A stretch of DNA of 64,000 bases from Bacillus horti. Lineage in GTDB: Bacteria > Bacillota > Bacilli > Caldalkalibacillales > JCM-10596. The notes beneath the pieces were generated by a model. The model had not been told where the DNA came from and did not search any database. It was given only the letters and a program-made list of their open reading frames with translations. The number at the start of each line of letters is the position of its first letter. Positions within the stretch are counted from its first letter, which is position 1. Position numbers and translations under genes: made by a program. Location: contig NZ_JAUSTY010000012.1 in NCBI RefSeq assembly GCF_030813115.1, forward strand, positions 1 through 64,000. The letters run 5' to 3'. Positions 38,849 to 47,325 of this stretch are shown piece by piece.

Positions 38849-39892
38849 ATGTTGAAGAAGAAGCTGACTTTATTCATGTTATTACTTGTTGTAACCGCTA
38901 TCATTGCGGCTTGTGGGAATGGAGGAGATTCTGAACAAGCGAGTGGAGAGCCGAAGATGCCTTCAGGAACCATTAACGGTGTCATTCAATGGGGGAGTGG
39001 AGGCAGTACGGATACGCTTTCTAGAGGAATTGCCAACCTAGCTGAAGATCACTTAGAAGGAGCATCCATTGTTGTGACGAATATGACTGGAGCAACAGGG
39101 GCAATTGCAACAGAGCATGTATACAACCAGCCTTCAGATGGGCAAACTCTTTTATTTGCAGCTGAGAATCCAACGATCTATGGTGTTCTAGATATATCTG
39201 AAAGATCCTTTGAGGATTTTTACCCGATTAATATCATGGGAAGAGCGGTTCCTGTTATCGTTGTTCCAACAAACTCTGTGTTTGAAACGGTTGAAGATCT
39301 CTTTCAATTTGCTGAAGAAAACCCTGGTAATTTAAGTATGGGTTCTACTGGTCCAGGTGGGGTTCCACACGTTATTAGCTCGATGATTTCTGCTGAAAAG
39401 GATTTAATCTTTAACATGGTTCCATTTGATGGAGACGGTCCAGCTTTAACAGCCCTTTTAGGTGGACATATCGATTTTAGTGTAGCCGTATTATCTGCTG
39501 TTTCTGAATATGAAAGATCAGGTGATGTTAGGATTCTAGCTGCCGTGAATAATGAGCCATTAGAAGAAATTCCAAATGTTCCAGCACTAGGTGATATTTA
39601 TCCAGAATTTAATCAGTATTTGCCTTGGGGGCCATTCTTTGGTGTTTGGGTGAAGCAGGATACACCTGATGCTGTAAAAGAACACCTAGTTGATGCCTTT
39701 GATAAAGCGCACCAAGATCAAGAATATCAAGATCTATTAGCTTCATTAGGAGCAATCCCGATGGGTATTCATGGAGATGAAGCTGTAGAGTTTTGGAAGC
39801 AATGGCAATCGGTAACCGCCTGGATTTTACAAGATTCTGGTGAAGCTACCGTTTCTCCTGAAGAGCTGAATATTCCTCGTGTTGGGGAATAA
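38849..39892 (+). CDS. tctC: Tripartite tricarboxylate transporter substrate-binding lipoprotein (TctC)
   Basis: 347 residues. A lipoprotein signal (LTLFMLLLVVTAIIAACGNG, lipobox IAAC) is followed by a Bug/TctC binding-protein fold: GGSTDTLSRGIANL, VVTNMTGATGAIATEHVYNQ, and GGVPHVISSMI before the ligand loop FDGDGPALTALLGGHIDF. TctC proteins bind carboxylates such as citrate outside the membrane and deliver them to TctAB. AAAGGGG precedes the ATG. A hairpin follows, which would allow more TctC than TctAB to be made. Confidence 0.9.
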   Translation: MLKKKLTLFMLLLVVTAIIAACGNGGDSEQASGEPKMPSGTINGVIQWGSGGSTDTLSRGIANLAEDHLEGASIVVTNMTGATGAIATEHVYNQPSDGQTLLFAAENPTIYGVLDISERSFEDFYPINIMGRAVPVIVVPTNSVFETVEDLFQFAEENPGNLSMGSTGPGGVPHVISSMISAEKDLIFNMVPFDGDGPALTALLGGHIDFSVAVLSAVSEYERSGDVRILAAVNNEPLEEIPNVPALGDIYPEFNQYLPWGPFFGVWVKQDTPDAVKEHLVDAFDKAHQDQEYQDLLASLGAIPMGIHGDEAVEFWKQWQSVTAWILQDSGEATVSPEELNIPRVGE

Positions 39893-39942
39893 GTAAAGCT
39901 CTATCGTTAGCCAAAAGTAGACTTTTACTTATAACACCTTTC

Positions 39943-39979
39943 CCACTGTGCGTAGTCGGCTGTGCTCTATGCACAGTGT
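39943..39979 (+). terminator. Intercistronic stem-loop between tctC and tctB
   Basis: ACTGTGC (39945-39951) pairs with GCACAGT (39971-39977), flanked by partly matching CC/GG. No T-run follows, so it is more likely an mRNA-processing or partial-attenuation structure than a full terminator. Confidence 0.45.
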
Positions 39980-40017
39980 GGAAGATGATGATATTACCTG
40001 ATTAGGAGCTGATCACA

Positions 40018-40662
40018 ATGACAGGATATTTCAAGAAAAACATAACGAACACCGTCACAGGTTTGATCATGATCATCGTCAGCGTGATTATTCTCTATCT
40101 TTCCTTTACGATGAGAGGTCACTCCGTCACCAATCCTGGTGAAGGAAGCTTTATTCCAGCCTTAACTGCTTTTGTTATGCTTATTTGTGGTTTTGGTACA
40201 ATGCTTGGAGATTATCGTAAGCACCGTTCGCAGCTTAATGAAGCTACGCAAAGCCAATCCAGTGAACAGGCTAGCCACCATGAAGAGCAGCCGCAAAATG
40301 AAGGACACGGACAATATGAAGGACACCAACAACATGAAGGACAACCCTATCATGAGGTGGGAGCCCATCAGAGTGTAGATCCTGTAAAGAGCGGCCAAAC
40401 TGATCTAATGGATGATGACGAAGCTGTTGAATACTTCAGTAAATCGGATATCTACCTGCTTCTTCTTTTTGCAGGAGTTATGCTACTATATATTATTTCA
40501 ATTCAATTCGTTCCTTTTTTCATAGCATCCTTTTTTTATCTTGTAGCTACAATGATGCTGCTTAAGGGTGTCAAATGGCTGACCATTATTATTACATCGG
40601 CTGTCAGTTTGACGGTCATGTATTTCTTATTTGTTCGTCTTTTCCATATTGTATTTCCTTAA
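40018..40662 (+). CDS. tctB: Tripartite tricarboxylate transporter small membrane protein (TctB), His/Gln-rich loop
   Basis: 214 residues against about 150 usual. Four hydrophobic segments (about 12-28, 45-60, 143-160 and 170-205) fit TctB. The extra length is a central hydrophilic loop (about 65-125) rich in His, Gln and Glu with repeats of the type EGHGQYEGHQQHEGQ, encoded by tandem GAAGGACA units. TctB is the small subunit that pairs with TctA in the membrane. The loop may bind metal or simply be an expanded linker. AGGAGCTG precedes the ATG. Confidence 0.85.
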   Translation: MTGYFKKNITNTVTGLIMIIVSVIILYLSFTMRGHSVTNPGEGSFIPALTAFVMLICGFGTMLGDYRKHRSQLNEATQSQSSEQASHHEEQPQNEGHGQYEGHQQHEGQPYHEVGAHQSVDPVKSGQTDLMDDDEAVEYFSKSDIYLLLLFAGVMLLYIISIQFVPFFIASFFYLVATMMLLKGVKWLTIIITSAVSLTVMYFLFVRLFHIVFP

Positions 40663-40743
40663 GGACAATGTAGGATTACTACTACATGTAAGGTTACAAA
40701 CTAAATGTTCATTAATTTTTATTCAAGTTAGGAGATTTTATAT

Positions 40744-42270
40744 ATGGAGAATTGGGAATATTTGCTCATTCCGTTTGTCAATTTAGATTTACTTCTACTT
40801 GTTGCTGTCGGAACAGTTGCAGGTATTTTTATAGGAGCGATTCCGGGCTTATCCGTAACGCTTGCTACCGCCTTGCTTCTATCACTTACGTATTCATGGG
40901 ATCTGTTACCAGCTATTGTCCTTATGCTAGGTGTTTATTTTGGAGGAGTTTACGGGGGCTCAAGAGCAGCGATTCTTGTTAACATTCCTGGAGGTCCGTC
41001 CTCACTAGCTACGTCCTTTGACGGATATCCAATGGCACAGCGTGGAGAGGCAGGTTTAGCGATTGGGCTAACTACTATAGCATCTGTTATTGGAGGAATA
41101 GTAGGGGTGATCGTTCTTGCTACAGCTGCCCCTTTTGTTGCTAGCTTTGCCATTCAATTTGCTCCTAGGGATTACTTTTTATTAGCCACACTCGGCTTGC
41201 TACTGGTTGGAAGCTTAAGTAAAGGCTCTATGTCTAAAGGGATTTTTGCCGCTGGTATCGGTGTTATTATTGGTTTAGTGGGAATGGACCCTGTTACTGG
41301 GAGTGGCCGCTTTACGTTTGGGCAGCTTCAGCTCATGGGTGGAATTAACTTCATTATTGCTTTGCTAGGCTTATTTGGGCTTTCTGAGGTTCTTTATCAG
41401 ATAAAGAAGCTGAAGGATGAAGGAAAGATGATTAATGTCATCTCTAAAATCATTCCGCCGTTTCGTCTACTCTTTAATTTACTCCCTCTTTCCTTACGTG
41501 TTTCTGTTATTGGTGTATTAACGGGTGCATTACCGGGTGTTGGCGGAGAGATTGCCGCTTTATTATCCTACGATCATGCCAAACGAAGCACAAAAAATCC
41601 ATCGCGTCCCTTTGGAAAAGGAGCCTATGAAGGAGCCGTTGCCCCAGAGGCGGGAAATAGTGCAGCTATTGGTGGAGCGATGATTCCTATGCTTACTTTA
41701 GGTATTCCTGGTGATGCGGTTACAGCGATTATTATTGGTGCCTTATTTATTCATGGACTTAGACCGGGCCCTATGCTTATGACGGAAACGCCGGATCTGT
41801 TTTGGGTGATGGTCGGTTCCTCCTTTCTAGCCAACATCTTCATTTTAATCTTTGGCTTGGCTCTCGTTTCGATTTTTGTTAAGATTGTCACAATACCAAA
41901 GCAGCTTTTACTTCCTATTATTGTGGTTATTACAGTGATTGGTTCCTATGCGATCAACCACAACATTATCGATGTGTATTGGATGTTTGCCTTCGGTATC
42001 CTTGGGTTACTTATGAAGGTCTATAAATTCCCTGTCGGCCCGATGGTTCTAGGAATTATTCTTGGACCGGTTATTGATATCTCCTTTAGGAGAGCCGTTA
42101 TTTCTGAACGAGGTGATATTGTTCAACTGATCAAGACGATCTTTACACAACCGATCAGCCTTGTTCTAGCATTACTTATTATCTTTATGCTTGTATCTAA
42201 CACACCACTGTTTAAGAAGCTAATTGGAAACCTGACAGCTAAATTTAGAAGGAAAAAGAAAACAGCATAG
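40744..42270 (+). CDS. tctA: Tripartite tricarboxylate transporter large permease (TctA)
   Basis: 508 residues, the normal length, with about twelve membrane segments. The family signature is GVYFGGVYGGSRAAILVNIP followed by GGPSSLATSFDGYPMA, a second conserved loop is GALPGVGGEIAALLSYDHAK, and SAAIGGAMIPMLTLGIPGDA follows. TctA is the transport channel driven by ion gradients. It follows tctB by 81 bp with GTTAGGAG upstream. The complete C-B-A set indicates uptake of a di- or tricarboxylate or similar anion. Confidence 0.92.
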   Translation: MENWEYLLIPFVNLDLLLLVAVGTVAGIFIGAIPGLSVTLATALLLSLTYSWDLLPAIVLMLGVYFGGVYGGSRAAILVNIPGGPSSLATSFDGYPMAQRGEAGLAIGLTTIASVIGGIVGVIVLATAAPFVASFAIQFAPRDYFLLATLGLLLVGSLSKGSMSKGIFAAGIGVIIGLVGMDPVTGSGRFTFGQLQLMGGINFIIALLGLFGLSEVLYQIKKLKDEGKMINVISKIIPPFRLLFNLLPLSLRVSVIGVLTGALPGVGGEIAALLSYDHAKRSTKNPSRPFGKGAYEGAVAPEAGNSAAIGGAMIPMLTLGIPGDAVTAIIIGALFIHGLRPGPMLMTETPDLFWVMVGSSFLANIFILIFGLALVSIFVKIVTIPKQLLLPIIVVITVIGSYAINHNIIDVYWMFAFGILGLLMKVYKFPVGPMVLGIILGPVIDISFRRAVISERGDIVQLIKTIFTQPISLVLALLIIFMLVSNTPLFKKLIGNLTAKFRRKKKTA

Positions 42271-42298
42271 AGAAATGAATGGAAATGGAGAGATAAGC

Positions 42299-43069
42299 AT
42301 GAGCCTTCAACAGAAATCTATTATGATCAATGGAAAAAACATCATCAATGAACGCCCGCAAATTGTCGTTCCGATTATCAGCAGTCAGGAGGAAGCCATT
42401 CTCAAGGAATGTGAGCAGATTGTCAGTAAAAAGCCAGACCTCATTGAATGGAGAGCAGACTTCTTCACGGATTTAGCTGATGTGGAAAAGGTCAAACATA
42501 TCATTGGTGAGCTTAAGTTAATAGCACAAGAGATTCCTATTATTTTTACTATCCGCTCTGTTCGAGAGGGTGGACAGGAAATTAGCTTGGATGAGGATGG
42601 TGTTGTCAGACTATTAATTTCGGTTAGTAGGGACGCTAAGGTAGATTTTGTAGACTTTGAGCTTTCCAACAAAGCTAGTAACTTACAGAAGCTTAAGGAA
42701 GTCACTGATCAATCAGGTACTCAGCTCATTGTTTCCTATCATAACTTTCAACAAACGCCGCCTAAGGAGTTTATCACTAAAACCTTTGCTGACATGCAAA
42801 AAGCCGGAGCTAATCTTGCGAAGCTAGCTGCCATGCCTCAATCCTTTTCTGATGTAGTTACTTTACTGCAATGTACAGAGGAGGCGAATCAGCAGTTAGA
42901 TGTTCCTATTATCTCGATGTCAATGGGGGACATCGGTGTTGTTTCTAGAGTTGTTGGCTGGCAATTTGGGTCCGTTTTTACTTTCGCTATTGGTAGTCAA
43001 AGCTCAGCACCAGGTCAGGTTCCTATTGAAGATTTAAGACAGCTGATTGCCAAGGCAAAAATAAGCTAG
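42299..43069 (+). CDS. aroD: Type I 3-dehydroquinate dehydratase
   Basis: 256 residues from ATG 42299 (GGAGAG 7 bases upstream; ATG 42275 also in frame). The active-site set is intact: Glu in DLIEWRADFF, His in IVSYHNF, the Schiff-base Lys in ANLAKLAAMPQS, and the closing SQSSAPGQVPIEDL loop. It converts 3-dehydroquinate to 3-dehydroshikimate. Finding it inside a carboxylate catabolic operon rather than with aro genes suggests a role in quinate/shikimate use or on a related compound. It starts 28 bp after tctA and is clearly co-transcribed. Confidence 0.85.
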   Translation: MSLQQKSIMINGKNIINERPQIVVPIISSQEEAILKECEQIVSKKPDLIEWRADFFTDLADVEKVKHIIGELKLIAQEIPIIFTIRSVREGGQEISLDEDGVVRLLISVSRDAKVDFVDFELSNKASNLQKLKEVTDQSGTQLIVSYHNFQQTPPKEFITKTFADMQKAGANLAKLAAMPQSFSDVVTLLQCTEEANQQLDVPIISMSMGDIGVVSRVVGWQFGSVFTFAIGSQSSAPGQVPIEDLRQLIAKAKIS

Positions 43070-43120
43070 TGAACATGAATAAACTTGATAAACTTTCTTC
43101 TTAAGTGAGGGGATTCTGCC

Positions 43121-44452
43121 ATTATTTACACGTATATATCCCTTATACTCCTATACGTCATTAGTCAATTTACATCACATGCTTCTATTCAATGGTTAAT
43201 AGGCGTATTGTGTATTTTTATCCTCCTTTCTAATCTAACTAAGCGAGGGCTTTATTTCTATCTATCTTGGTTTTTTATGGGTATTGGACTGATTTGCTGG
43301 TGGCTGTATCACCCTAATAAGGTCGATATCTTGACCCATTTTGGTTCATTGCTTAACATTCTATCCTTATTTATTGTGCTTACCTTTATCCATGCGGTCA
43401 TTCGAGTGGGGAAATTTGATCTTGATTTACGTCAATTTGTGAGCTCTAAAACGAAAAATGCAGGTACACTGTACGTAAAAACATCTCTAATGACGTACAT
43501 ATTCACTTTTTTCCTAAATGTCGCTTCTGTTTCTATCGTCGTCCAATCTACCAAAAGTCTTCTTCAATCATTCAGTGAGAAGTGGAGAAGAAAATATTAT
43601 TCCAAGGTCGTCCTAAGACCCTATACGATGGTCTTATTCTGGAGCCCTCTAGAGGTTACGGTGGCTGTAGTAATTGATTACACCTCCCAAAGCTATCTGC
43701 TCCTTTTGCCTGTATTATTAGGAGTGAGCTTTATTTTTCTAATCGGTGATATGTGGATACAGCGTACTAGATATAAGGGCAGTGAGCTAGGAGAAGAGCC
43801 TAGCAAACTATCATCTAGGAAAAAGTCTTACTTTGGCTTTCTGAGTGCAATTGCTCTATTAGTCGTTAGTATTGTTACCGTAAGTACTGTATTAGACGTA
43901 GGCTTATTACTAGCTATTACGCTAGTCCTTTTCCCTTTTTCCTTAGTATGGGCTTGGTCTCTGAAACGTGTAAAAAGATTTTTAAAGCTCTCTTGGTCTA
44001 TGAATGTGAAGAATCTTCCTAACCTAAGAGGACTTTTTTCTCTTTTTCTATCGGCTGGATTTTTTATTGAGATGCTTGGGTTTACTGAGTTATTTGATAG
44101 AATTTCAGCTTTGCTGGAGAGTGTGTACATAGGTTATCCTCTATTTTTATTTTATTTACTCCTAGCCTTGCTAATAGCGGTGCTTGCTATCTTTGGGCTG
44201 CACTCCTTGGTGAGCATTTCTGTCTTGCTTCCGTTTTTAGGAACGTTTATGACCTCCTTTCCTCCTGGCTTGGCTCTAGCTGTATTAAGTGCAGCAATCG
44301 GGATGATATTGGTCAGCCCTTTTAATGTAACACCTTCTGTACTAGCCTTTCAGATACAAGCAAGTCCCTTGTATTTTCTTAAGTATAATCTGATTTATGT
44401 TCTTTGTTTTATTGTAGTTAATGTGCTCATTGGTGCTTATTTGCTATCCTAA
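43121..44452 (+). CDS. Polytopic membrane protein, possible anion permease
   Basis: 443 residues if translation begins at the ATT codon 43121, which has GAGGGG 9 bases upstream and adds a full first membrane segment (YTYISLILLYVISQF). The first standard start codon, TTG 43208, would give 414 residues beginning inside a membrane segment and has no ribosome site. About ten to eleven hydrophobic segments follow. The pattern recalls the SLC13/NhaD ion-transporter superfamily, but I cannot assign a family. Its place in the operon suggests transport of a pathway compound. Confidence 0.55.
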   Translation: MIYTYISLILLYVISQFTSHASIQWLIGVLCIFILLSNLTKRGLYFYLSWFFMGIGLICWWLYHPNKVDILTHFGSLLNILSLFIVLTFIHAVIRVGKFDLDLRQFVSSKTKNAGTLYVKTSLMTYIFTFFLNVASVSIVVQSTKSLLQSFSEKWRRKYYSKVVLRPYTMVLFWSPLEVTVAVVIDYTSQSYLLLLPVLLGVSFIFLIGDMWIQRTRYKGSELGEEPSKLSSRKKSYFGFLSAIALLVVSIVTVSTVLDVGLLLAITLVLFPFSLVWAWSLKRVKRFLKLSWSMNVKNLPNLRGLFSLFLSAGFFIEMLGFTELFDRISALLESVYIGYPLFLFYLLLALLIAVLAIFGLHSLVSISVLLPFLGTFMTSFPPGLALAVLSAAIGMILVSPFNVTPSVLAFQIQASPLYFLKYNLIYVLCFIVVNVLIGAYLLS

Positions 44453-44566
44453 AAGGAATAGATTAGGTCATACACTTGGGAAAAATGTTACATAAAACAT
44501 AGCTATTACCCCTTATTTTGGGTATCCTTGATAGTATAAATATTAATACGAAGCAGGTGATAGAAG

Positions 44567-45580
44567 ATGGCACAAAATAATAGAACACGTGTTACTTTGG
44601 AAAATGTCGCTAAGCATGCTGGTGTCTCTAGGGCGACGGCCTCTTTAGTGGCTCGAAACAGCCCTCTTATCCCTGAGAAGACAGCTAAGAAGGTCATACA
44701 ATCTATGAAGGAGCTTGGCTATGTCTATGATCGAGTAGCCGCTAATCTAAGGTCGAAGTCCTCAAATACGGTAGGTATGATTATTACGGAAATTTCTAAC
44801 CCCTTTTTCTCAGAGCTATTAGCTGGTGTTCATGAATCGCTAGACAAGGGTGGTTATTCTGTTGTACTTGGAACAACCTTTGAGAATGGGCTTAGGCAGG
44901 ATCGTATTCTTTCAGCTATGCTAGAGAATCGTGCTGGGGGAATTATCTTAAGTCCAGTTTCTGATATCTCTGAAGCAGTATTTAAACAGTACAGGGAATG
45001 GGATGTTCCAATTATTCAAATCGCTAGAGAGTTTCCCGGCTTTGATTGTGATTACATAGGAATAAATAATATTCTTGGAGGTCAGTTGGCTGTAGAGCAT
45101 TTAATCAAAAAGGGACACAAAAGAATTGCTTATCTAGGGGGGCCACTAGCGTCATCAGCTTCACAGGACAGAAAAAAAGGCTACGAGCTTGCCTTAGAAC
45201 AGGCTGGTCTTCAGATTGATGAACACTTAGTACTAAACATTTCTGCTACACGTGAAGAAGGAATCAAGGGGATCGAGCAGCTATTAGGTGTCACAGAGCC
45301 TCCTACTGCTGTATTTTGCTACAATGATGTGGTCGCTTTAGGGGTGATGCTCTACCTGCGTCGCAGGAATTTAGTGCCTGGAATGGATATTGATATTGTC
45401 GGCTTTGATAACATTCCCGATGCAGAAAGCTTCTACCCAAGCCTTACCACCGTTTCCTCCTTCCCAAGAAAGGTGGGCAAATTAGCTGCTGATCTGCTGC
45501 ATCAAAGACTGAACGGACTTGTCAGTGAGCCGCAGCGTATTATTCTTGATCCAGAGCTTGTTATTCGTGAGTCGGGATAG
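44567..45580 (+). CDS. LacI family transcriptional regulator
   Basis: 337 residues. The HTH is VTLENVAKHAGVSRATASLV, with hinge helix VAANLRSKSS, and the periplasmic-binding-protein-like core carries MIITEISNPFFSELLAG and CYNDVVALGVMLYLRRR to IDIVGFDNIP. It is the last gene of the catabolic cluster and is preceded by its own short gap. The four TTAGAnCGATCTAA sites before the first gene are good candidate operators. The effector is presumably the imported substrate or an intermediate. Confidence 0.85.
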   Translation: MAQNNRTRVTLENVAKHAGVSRATASLVARNSPLIPEKTAKKVIQSMKELGYVYDRVAANLRSKSSNTVGMIITEISNPFFSELLAGVHESLDKGGYSVVLGTTFENGLRQDRILSAMLENRAGGIILSPVSDISEAVFKQYREWDVPIIQIAREFPGFDCDYIGINNILGGQLAVEHLIKKGHKRIAYLGGPLASSASQDRKKGYELALEQAGLQIDEHLVLNISATREEGIKGIEQLLGVTEPPTAVFCYNDVVALGVMLYLRRRNLVPGMDIDIVGFDNIPDAESFYPSLTTVSSFPRKVGKLAADLLHQRLNGLVSEPQRIILDPELVIRESG

Positions 45581-45589
45581 GAGGATCAA

Positions 45590-45661
45590 ATGGAAACGTT
45601 ATTATTAAGAATGGTGGAATACCCGATACCAGCTTCTTTGAGAAAGATGGTAATGAAGTGA
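45590..45661 (+). CDS. Very short ORF after lacI, possible gene fragment
   Basis: 23 codons beginning ATG with an excellent AGGAGG 6 bases upstream, overlapping the end of the lacI region, and ending at TGA (METLLLRMVEYPIPASLRK plus four residues). The strong ribosome site suggests that a further operon gene once started here and was lost by deletion. I cannot identify it. Confidence 0.3.
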   Translation: METLLLRMVEYPIPASLRKMVMK

Positions 45662-45673
45662 AAAGATATTGGA

Positions 45674-45702
45674 TTGCAACCTTCTCCCTTTCCTGATATA
45701 AT
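45674..45702 (+). promoter_or_regulatory. Promoter of histidyl-tRNA synthetase paralogue
   Basis: TTGCAA (45674-45679), a 17-bp spacer and TATAAT (45697-45702), preceded by TG for an extended -10. The start would be near 45709, giving a leader of about 220 nt. Confidence 0.8.
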
Positions 45703-45735
45703 CATTTTAATTTACACTTTGGAGGGTTTAAAGCT

Positions 45736-45783
45736 ATGAATTATCCAGTTTTAAATCAACTTCATCATATTAAACAGCGGTAG
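45736..45783 (+). CDS. Candidate leader peptide with His-His codons
   Basis: A 15-residue ORF, MNYPVLNQLHHIKQR, with GGAGGG 9 bases upstream and placed 27 nt after the inferred transcription start. Two adjacent histidine codons (CAT CAT) occur in a leader that precedes a histidyl-tRNA synthetase gene, which is the hallmark of ribosome-mediated attenuation, although known his leaders have more His codons. Confidence 0.5.
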   Translation: MNYPVLNQLHHIKQR

Positions 45784-45801
45784 CACATCTTAAATGTATC
45801 T

Positions 45802-45886
45802 AGGGTGGGCTAGCGCTATTCGCGTTAGCCTCCCTACGGCATACGAAGCGCGTAGGACCAAGAGGTCTTGCGCGTTTTTTATTTTT
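45802..45886 (+). terminator. Attenuator-like structure before histidyl-tRNA synthetase gene
   Basis: Three pairings overlap. AGGG...CTAGCGC with GCGTTAG...CCCT forms a strong first hairpin (45802-45835). CCTACG (45833-45838) can pair with CGTAGG (45851-45856). CGCGTAGGACC (45849-45859) pairs with GGTCTTGCGCG (45864-45874), using two G-U pairs, and is followed by a T-tract (45875-45886). The second and third pairings exclude each other, so an antiterminator/terminator switch is possible. The AGGGTGGG motif also resembles part of a T-box. Confidence 0.6.
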
Positions 45887-45927
45887 CCTTATAACTGATA
45901 ACTAAAACAAATGAAAGGAAGAAATTT

Positions 45928-47214
45928 ATGCAAAATGTAAAAGGTACGTATGATTTTTTCGGTAAAGAACAAGCGCTTAGGAAAAGGATACAAAATGTGT
46001 TAGAGGAGGTTTTCGAGCTCTATGATTTTAATGGAATGGAATCAACTGTTTTAAATGAGCTTGAGCTCCTAACATCCAAATATGCGGGCGGTGATGAAAT
46101 TTTGAAGGAAATGTATCAACTAACGGATCAGGGGAGCAGAAGGCTTGGGCTTAGGTATGATCTTACTATTCCATTTGCTAAGGTACTTGCTTTGAATCCC
46201 GGAATTTCCCTACCGTTTAAAAGATATGAAATTGGTAAGGTGTATCGAGATGGTCCAGTAAAGAAGGGGCGTTTGCGTGAGTTTCTTCAATGTGATGTAG
46301 ATATAGCTGGAATAGCAGGAGCAGAAGCTGAGGCAGAGCTTTTGCAAGCGGCGGTTGAAGTCTTTAAGAGGTTAGATATACCCATTATAGTGGAATGGAA
46401 CAATAGAGAATTCATGGGGGATATTCTGGAAAGCCTTGGAGTGCCACCAAAAGAAAAGATATCTGTGATGCTCACCTTAGATAAAGTCAAAAAAGTAGGA
46501 TGTGACGGAGTGATGAAAGAGCTAGATAGTAAGGGAATACATCCGTCGGTAACAGCAAAGCTAGCTAAGTTTATGAATGCTGAAAATATGCCCATTAATG
46601 ATTTAGTGCAAGCATATGGTCTTGAAAATAGGAAGGGTACTTTGGAGGTATGTGCTCTACAAGAGCTTATTGATAGTCTAGGTATGGAACGTATCTCTAA
46701 ATTTAATCCTTTTTTATCTAGAGGTCTTTCCTTTTATACTGGAACAGTTTATGAGATTTTAGATGCTACAGGTAGCTTCACCTCAAGCTTAGGAGGAGGG
46801 GGGAGATACGATTCAATTATTGGAAAGCTAATAACTAGGGAGGATATTCCTTATCCAGTCGTAGGCCTATCATTTGGAATGGAATCCATCATGGAGATAA
46901 TGAAATCGAGTAAAATCAACTCGTTAAGCCTTCCTCAGCCTAAGGTCGTGGTCATTCCTATTGGTGAGGAAGCTATATCAGAAGCGCTTAAATTAACAGC
47001 TACGCTTCGCGGGAATGGGATTCGTACAAGAATAGATTTGAGTAAACGAAAACTAAAAAAATCCCTTTCAGCTGCTTCTGCTAATGAAATACCTTTTGTC
47101 ATTCTAATAGGTAATGATGAAGCTAGGGGCGGTAAAGTGCGCTTGAAAGATATGAAAAATATTACAGAACATAGTGTGACTCTCGAAGAGGCTACACAGC
47201 TTATATTAAGGTAG
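45928..47214 (+). CDS. hisS: Histidyl-tRNA synthetase paralogue
   Basis: 428 residues, class II synthetase fold. Motif 1 begins VKGTYDFFGKEQALRKRIQN. Motif 2 is FKRYEIGKVYRDGPVKKGRL with REFLQCDVDI. The histidine-binding signature is LSRGLSFYTGTVYE, and motif 3 is GGRYDSIIG. A C-terminal anticodon-binding domain is present (VVVIPIGEEAISEALKL), so it is a full-length HisRS rather than the truncated HisZ regulator. It charges tRNA-His, or could be a stress- or starvation-induced second copy. The leader contains a His-His peptide and attenuator-like hairpins. Confidence 0.85.
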   Translation: MQNVKGTYDFFGKEQALRKRIQNVLEEVFELYDFNGMESTVLNELELLTSKYAGGDEILKEMYQLTDQGSRRLGLRYDLTIPFAKVLALNPGISLPFKRYEIGKVYRDGPVKKGRLREFLQCDVDIAGIAGAEAEAELLQAAVEVFKRLDIPIIVEWNNREFMGDILESLGVPPKEKISVMLTLDKVKKVGCDGVMKELDSKGIHPSVTAKLAKFMNAENMPINDLVQAYGLENRKGTLEVCALQELIDSLGMERISKFNPFLSRGLSFYTGTVYEILDATGSFTSSLGGGGRYDSIIGKLITREDIPYPVVGLSFGMESIMEIMKSSKINSLSLPQPKVVVIPIGEEAISEALKLTATLRGNGIRTRIDLSKRKLKKSLSAASANEIPFVILIGNDEARGGKVRLKDMKNITEHSVTLEEATQLILR

Positions 47215-47325
47215 AAACATAATATTAATCAAAATATTCTAATAATTATCTTTATTTTTTATCCCATATACGATAATATGTTTGAAAGTGGAAGTAATCT
47301 CAAATGAAAGAAAGGAGGTCTAACA

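Noticed and set aside
45802-45840. Canonical T-box riboswitch
   Set aside because: AGGGTGG is present, but the inferred start site leaves too little room for stem I with specifier loop, and the bulge sequence departs from UGGNACC; kept only as an alternative reading.
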